Shown piece by piece: positions 60,137 to 64,000 of a DNA stretch of 64,000 nt; position 1 is the first letter of the stretch; each line of letters starts with the position of its first letter. The DNA is from Sphingopyxis sp. BE259. Lineage in GTDB: Bacteria; Pseudomonadota; Alphaproteobacteria; Sphingomonadales; Sphingomonadaceae. The notes under the pieces were generated by a model. The model saw only the letters and a list, made by a program, of their open reading frames with translations, was not told where the DNA came from and ran no database searches. Position numbers and translations under genes: made by a program. The stretch covers positions 918,001-982,000 of the forward strand of contig NZ_JAVDWM010000001.1 of the NCBI RefSeq assembly GCF_031457495.1, in the 5' to 3' direction.

Positions 60137-61657
60137 TCAATCTTCGCCACCTGTGTCTTCGGCCGTAATCCAGCGGAGCGCGACATCGCCTTCCGGCGCC
60201 GCGGCGTCGCTCATGCGTCGTGCGTCCACGCCGTCGTTGCGAAGCTGGGCCACCAGCGCTTCGGCTTCCTCGCCGCTGCCGATTACACCGACCGGCACGC
60301 CGGTGCGGCGTGCAGCCCACAGCACCAGATCATAATCCGCCTGATCCGCAGCGACCACCGCGCCATCCGCAACGTTCAGCGCGGGCAGAGATACGAGCGG
60401 AGGGACGAGGTCGATGCCCCAAGCGGAATGGGCGGCGCGGGCGCGGCGCTCAAGCGCGCGATAGGTTTCCAGCGAAGCGCCGACCAGCGGCTTGACGCGC
60501 ACCGTGGCCTGACGCTTGCCGCTGTCGATGAGCACGGCGGCCTGAGAGACACCGGCCAAGGTTGCCAGATTGCCGCTGAGCGTGCGCTGTTCGACCACGG
60601 CGCGCGTCGCAGCGTCGCGCTCGCGCGCCGTGCTGGTTTCCTTGCGCGCCGTTTCGGCTGCGCTGCTTACCTGATATTGCACGATACGCGCGGTAACCGG
60701 CGCGTCCAATTGTCCGGCCAGCCGTCGGGCGATCCAGTCATCGGCGCGGGCGTTGACCACCGGGGTCAGCACCGTCGCATCGACGACGATCGGCCGCGCG
60801 TCAAAGTCGATTGAAAGGCCGGAGGTGCGGGCCTTATTGGCAAAGGCGGCCTGAATGGCATCGCCCGCCTGCCGTTGCACCGTCGCCTCCCACGCGATCT
60901 GGCGCAGTGTGTAGCCGAGCGGCAGCGCGAGCAACACGAAGGCGCCGACGATGACGATCGTCTGCCAGCGCGTCTGATCGGGAGACAGCCGCGCGCTGAA
61001 TCCATAAATCCGCGCGACGATCGCCGCGGACAGCGCAATCGTCATGAAGTTGGTAAAGAACAACAGCAACGCGCCGCCGAACACCGACCAGCGGCCGGTG
61101 GCAAAACCGAAAGCGACCACGGCGAGCGGCGGCATCAGGGCGGTGGCGATGGCGACCCCGATGATCGTACCCTCCCGGCCGCGGATGATGGCATAAGCGC
61201 CTGCCAATGCCGAAAACAGCGCGACGGCCAGGTCAAACAGGGTCGGGCGGGTTCGCGCCGCAATTTCGGTTGTCACCGCTTCGATCGGCGAAATCTTGAC
61301 GATCAGCGCACAGAGCAGCAGCGCCAGCGCGATGCCGCCAAGCAAGGTCAGCGCACTTTCCTTCATCCATTTGAAATCCGCCGTAGCGATCGCGAAGCCC
61401 AGCGCGAGGATGGGCCCCATGAGCGGCGCGACAAGCATGGCACCGATGATCACCGCGACCGAATTTTGCAGCAGACCCAGTATTGCGATGCCCGCCGACA
61501 TGAGCGTCATAAACGCGAAATGGGCGGTCCAGTCGCTGTCGTGGCGAATTTTGTCGATGATCGAAGGGCGGTCGATTTCAATCTGCGCCTGATGCCAATC
61601 GCTGCGCATCCGGGCAAGTTTCCGGGTCACGGGATTGACGGATACGGCCTCGGTCAT
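60137..61657 (-). CDS. DUF389 membrane protein (TIGR00341-like)
   Basis: This 506-residue protein has an N-terminal membrane domain of about six helices with the DUF389 signature (SAGIAILGLLQNSVAVIIGA, MLVAPLMGPI; ATALMPPLAVVAFGFATGRW) and a C-terminal soluble part of roughly 230 residues. Its function is unknown; it is often found in chromosomal backbone. The start overlaps the stop of the following small membrane protein gene (ATGA). Confidence 0.88.
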   Translation of the reverse strand: MTEAVSVNPVTRKLARMRSDWHQAQIEIDRPSIIDKIRHDSDWTAHFAFMTLMSAGIAILGLLQNSVAVIIGAMLVAPLMGPILALGFAIATADFKWMKESALTLLGGIALALLLCALIVKISPIEAVTTEIAARTRPTLFDLAVALFSALAGAYAIIRGREGTIIGVAIATALMPPLAVVAFGFATGRWSVFGGALLLFFTNFMTIALSAAIVARIYGFSARLSPDQTRWQTIVIVGAFVLLALPLGYTLRQIAWEATVQRQAGDAIQAAFANKARTSGLSIDFDARPIVVDATVLTPVVNARADDWIARRLAGQLDAPVTARIVQYQVSSAAETARKETSTARERDAATRAVVEQRTLSGNLATLAGVSQAAVLIDSGKRQATVRVKPLVGASLETYRALERRARAAHSAWGIDLVPPLVSLPALNVADGAVVAADQADYDLVLWAARRTGVPVGVIGSGEEAEALVAQLRNDGVDARRMSDAAAPEGDVALRWITAEDTGGED

Positions 61658-61929
61658 GCTTCGCCTTCATGCTTGGCGCGAAAGGTGGCACGGATGCGCG
61701 ACAGCGTAAACAGCCCAATCGCCATCCAGATAACGTTAAGCACCGCCGACGGAATGGCACCATTATACCCGCTGTTGACCACGAATCCCGCCGCCCCGAT
61801 GACATTCATCCACTGATAGGCGGGCGACCGTCCGGTCAGTTTGCCGAGCGACAGCAGAATATAGCCGCCGAGAATCAGCAACGCGCCGATCCAGCCGACC
61901 GCTTCGATCGCAATATTATAGCTGTCCAT
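61654..61929 (-). CDS. CBU_0592-like small membrane protein
   Basis: This 91-residue protein with three hydrophobic helices has the family pattern GWIGALLILGGYILLSLGKL, then SPAYQWMNVIGAAGFVVNS and YNGAIPSAVLNVIWMAIGLF. Function is unknown. It is translationally coupled with the DUF389 gene. Confidence 0.82.
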   Translation of the reverse strand: MDSYNIAIEAVGWIGALLILGGYILLSLGKLTGRSPAYQWMNVIGAAGFVVNSGYNGAIPSAVLNVIWMAIGLFTLSRIRATFRAKHEGEA

Positions 61930-61976
61930 ATTCGTCCCTTTGCGGTGGCCGGCGCCCCGGTATCAGGAACGACGGG

Positions 61977-62249
61977 TCAGCGCATCGTCTGCTCGAGCGC
62001 CTCGACCGCGTCCTTGGCTTCGGCAAGACCGAGGCCGGTGCGTTCGCGGACCCGCTTGATCGCCTCGATCTTTTGGTTCTGGCGGATCAGGGCGCGGATT
62101 TCGTCATTGTTGATCCGTTCGTCGCCGACGCGCACCATCGGGCGCGGCGGTGGTCCCGAAAGCTCGCGGCTCGCCCGCTGCCGACGCAGATAGCGCGCGA
62201 GCAGCAGGCCAAGCAGCAGGCCGAGGATCAGGAACAGTAGCTTGCCCAT
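61977..62249 (-). CDS. Membrane-anchored L7/L12-C-terminal-like small protein
   Basis: This 90-residue protein has one N-terminal helix (LLFLILGLLLGLLLARYLRR) and a C-terminal domain IRQNQKIEAIKRVRERTGLG, LAEAKDAVEALE that resembles the ribosomal L7/L12 C-terminal fold. It is not the ribosomal protein itself, since the N-terminal dimerisation domain is replaced by a membrane anchor. It lies between acnA and the small membrane protein gene on the same strand. Function is unknown. Confidence 0.78.
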   Translation of the reverse strand: MGKLLFLILGLLLGLLLARYLRRQRASRELSGPPPRPMVRVGDERINNDEIRALIRQNQKIEAIKRVRERTGLGLAEAKDAVEALEQTMR

Positions 62250-62273
62250 CGCCCGATCCTCGCCTGCTTATGC

Positions 62274-64000
<1,727 letters not shown>

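Overview
The DNA is high-GC (about 60-65% by eye) and looks alphaproteobacterial, most likely a sphingomonad of the Sphingopyxis, Novosphingobium or Sphingomonas type. This rests on four large TonB-dependent receptors with typical sphingomonad signal peptides and plug motifs, dense CoA-dependent catabolic operons, and an acnA-linked backbone at the right end. It is inferred from gene style, not from a marker gene. I saw no rRNA, tRNA or CRISPR array.

Left part (1-26 kb). After the tail of a PrpE-like acyl-CoA ligase come a TonB-dependent receptor and a small plus-strand operon (crotonase, CoA ligase, membrane protein, crotonase). A ten-gene minus-strand operon (6964-16558) follows, with SDRs, an MDR reductase, a nitronate monooxygenase, two MaoC hydratases, an acyl-CoA dehydrogenase, a CitE-like lyase, a thiolase and an HMG-CoA-synthase-like/DUF35 fusion. 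Divergent from it is a plus-strand operon (16698-26143) with a dienoyl-CoA-reductase-like SDR, an acyl-CoA dehydrogenase, a MarR regulator, BadH- and BadI-like ring-opening enzymes, a thioesterase, a CoA-transferase, a BKACE enzyme, a CoA ligase and an enoyl-CoA hydratase.

Middle part (26-44 kb). This holds a MerR-type regulator, a XylM/AlkB-type membrane monooxygenase, a DUF2834 protein, an aldehyde dehydrogenase, a XylA-type ferredoxin-reductase and a receptor. Next is a tightly coupled module of two related CrtC-like proteins around a phosphotransferase, then an aryl-type alcohol dehydrogenase, a tyrosine-phosphatase-like protein, an SDR, a large CoA ligase and an AidB-like acyl-CoA dehydrogenase. 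Together these genes read as a route from a methyl-bearing alicyclic or terpenoid compound: methyl group to alcohol, aldehyde, acid and CoA ester, then hydration and oxidation of the ring, hydrolytic ring opening by the BadI-like enzyme, and beta-oxidation. Limonene via the perillyl/perillyl-CoA route is one concrete fit; other alkyl-cycloalkanes or larger terpenoids are possible.

Right part (43.7-58 kb). This is an ester and lipid utilisation region: a secreted family-I lipase with its foldase, a monoacylglycerol-lipase-like hydrolase and a receptor in one operon, a MarR regulator, and a GntR regulator with a degenerate M28-like protein. A second receptor, a type-B carboxylesterase and two beta-lactamase-fold hydrolases complete it. 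A mobile-element remnant (a small XRE protein and a truncated ParB/DNA-methylase) marks the edge at 58-60 kb. Beyond it lies ordinary backbone: a DUF389 protein, a CBU_0592-like protein, an L7/L12-like small protein and acnA.

Three sets of repeated palindromes link promoters across the window: a 19-bp dyad shared by the monooxygenase and receptor/reductase promoters, a TAAACYGGTTTA-like site at three catabolic promoters, and an ATTATCGATAATAATT site at two promoters next to the GntR gene.
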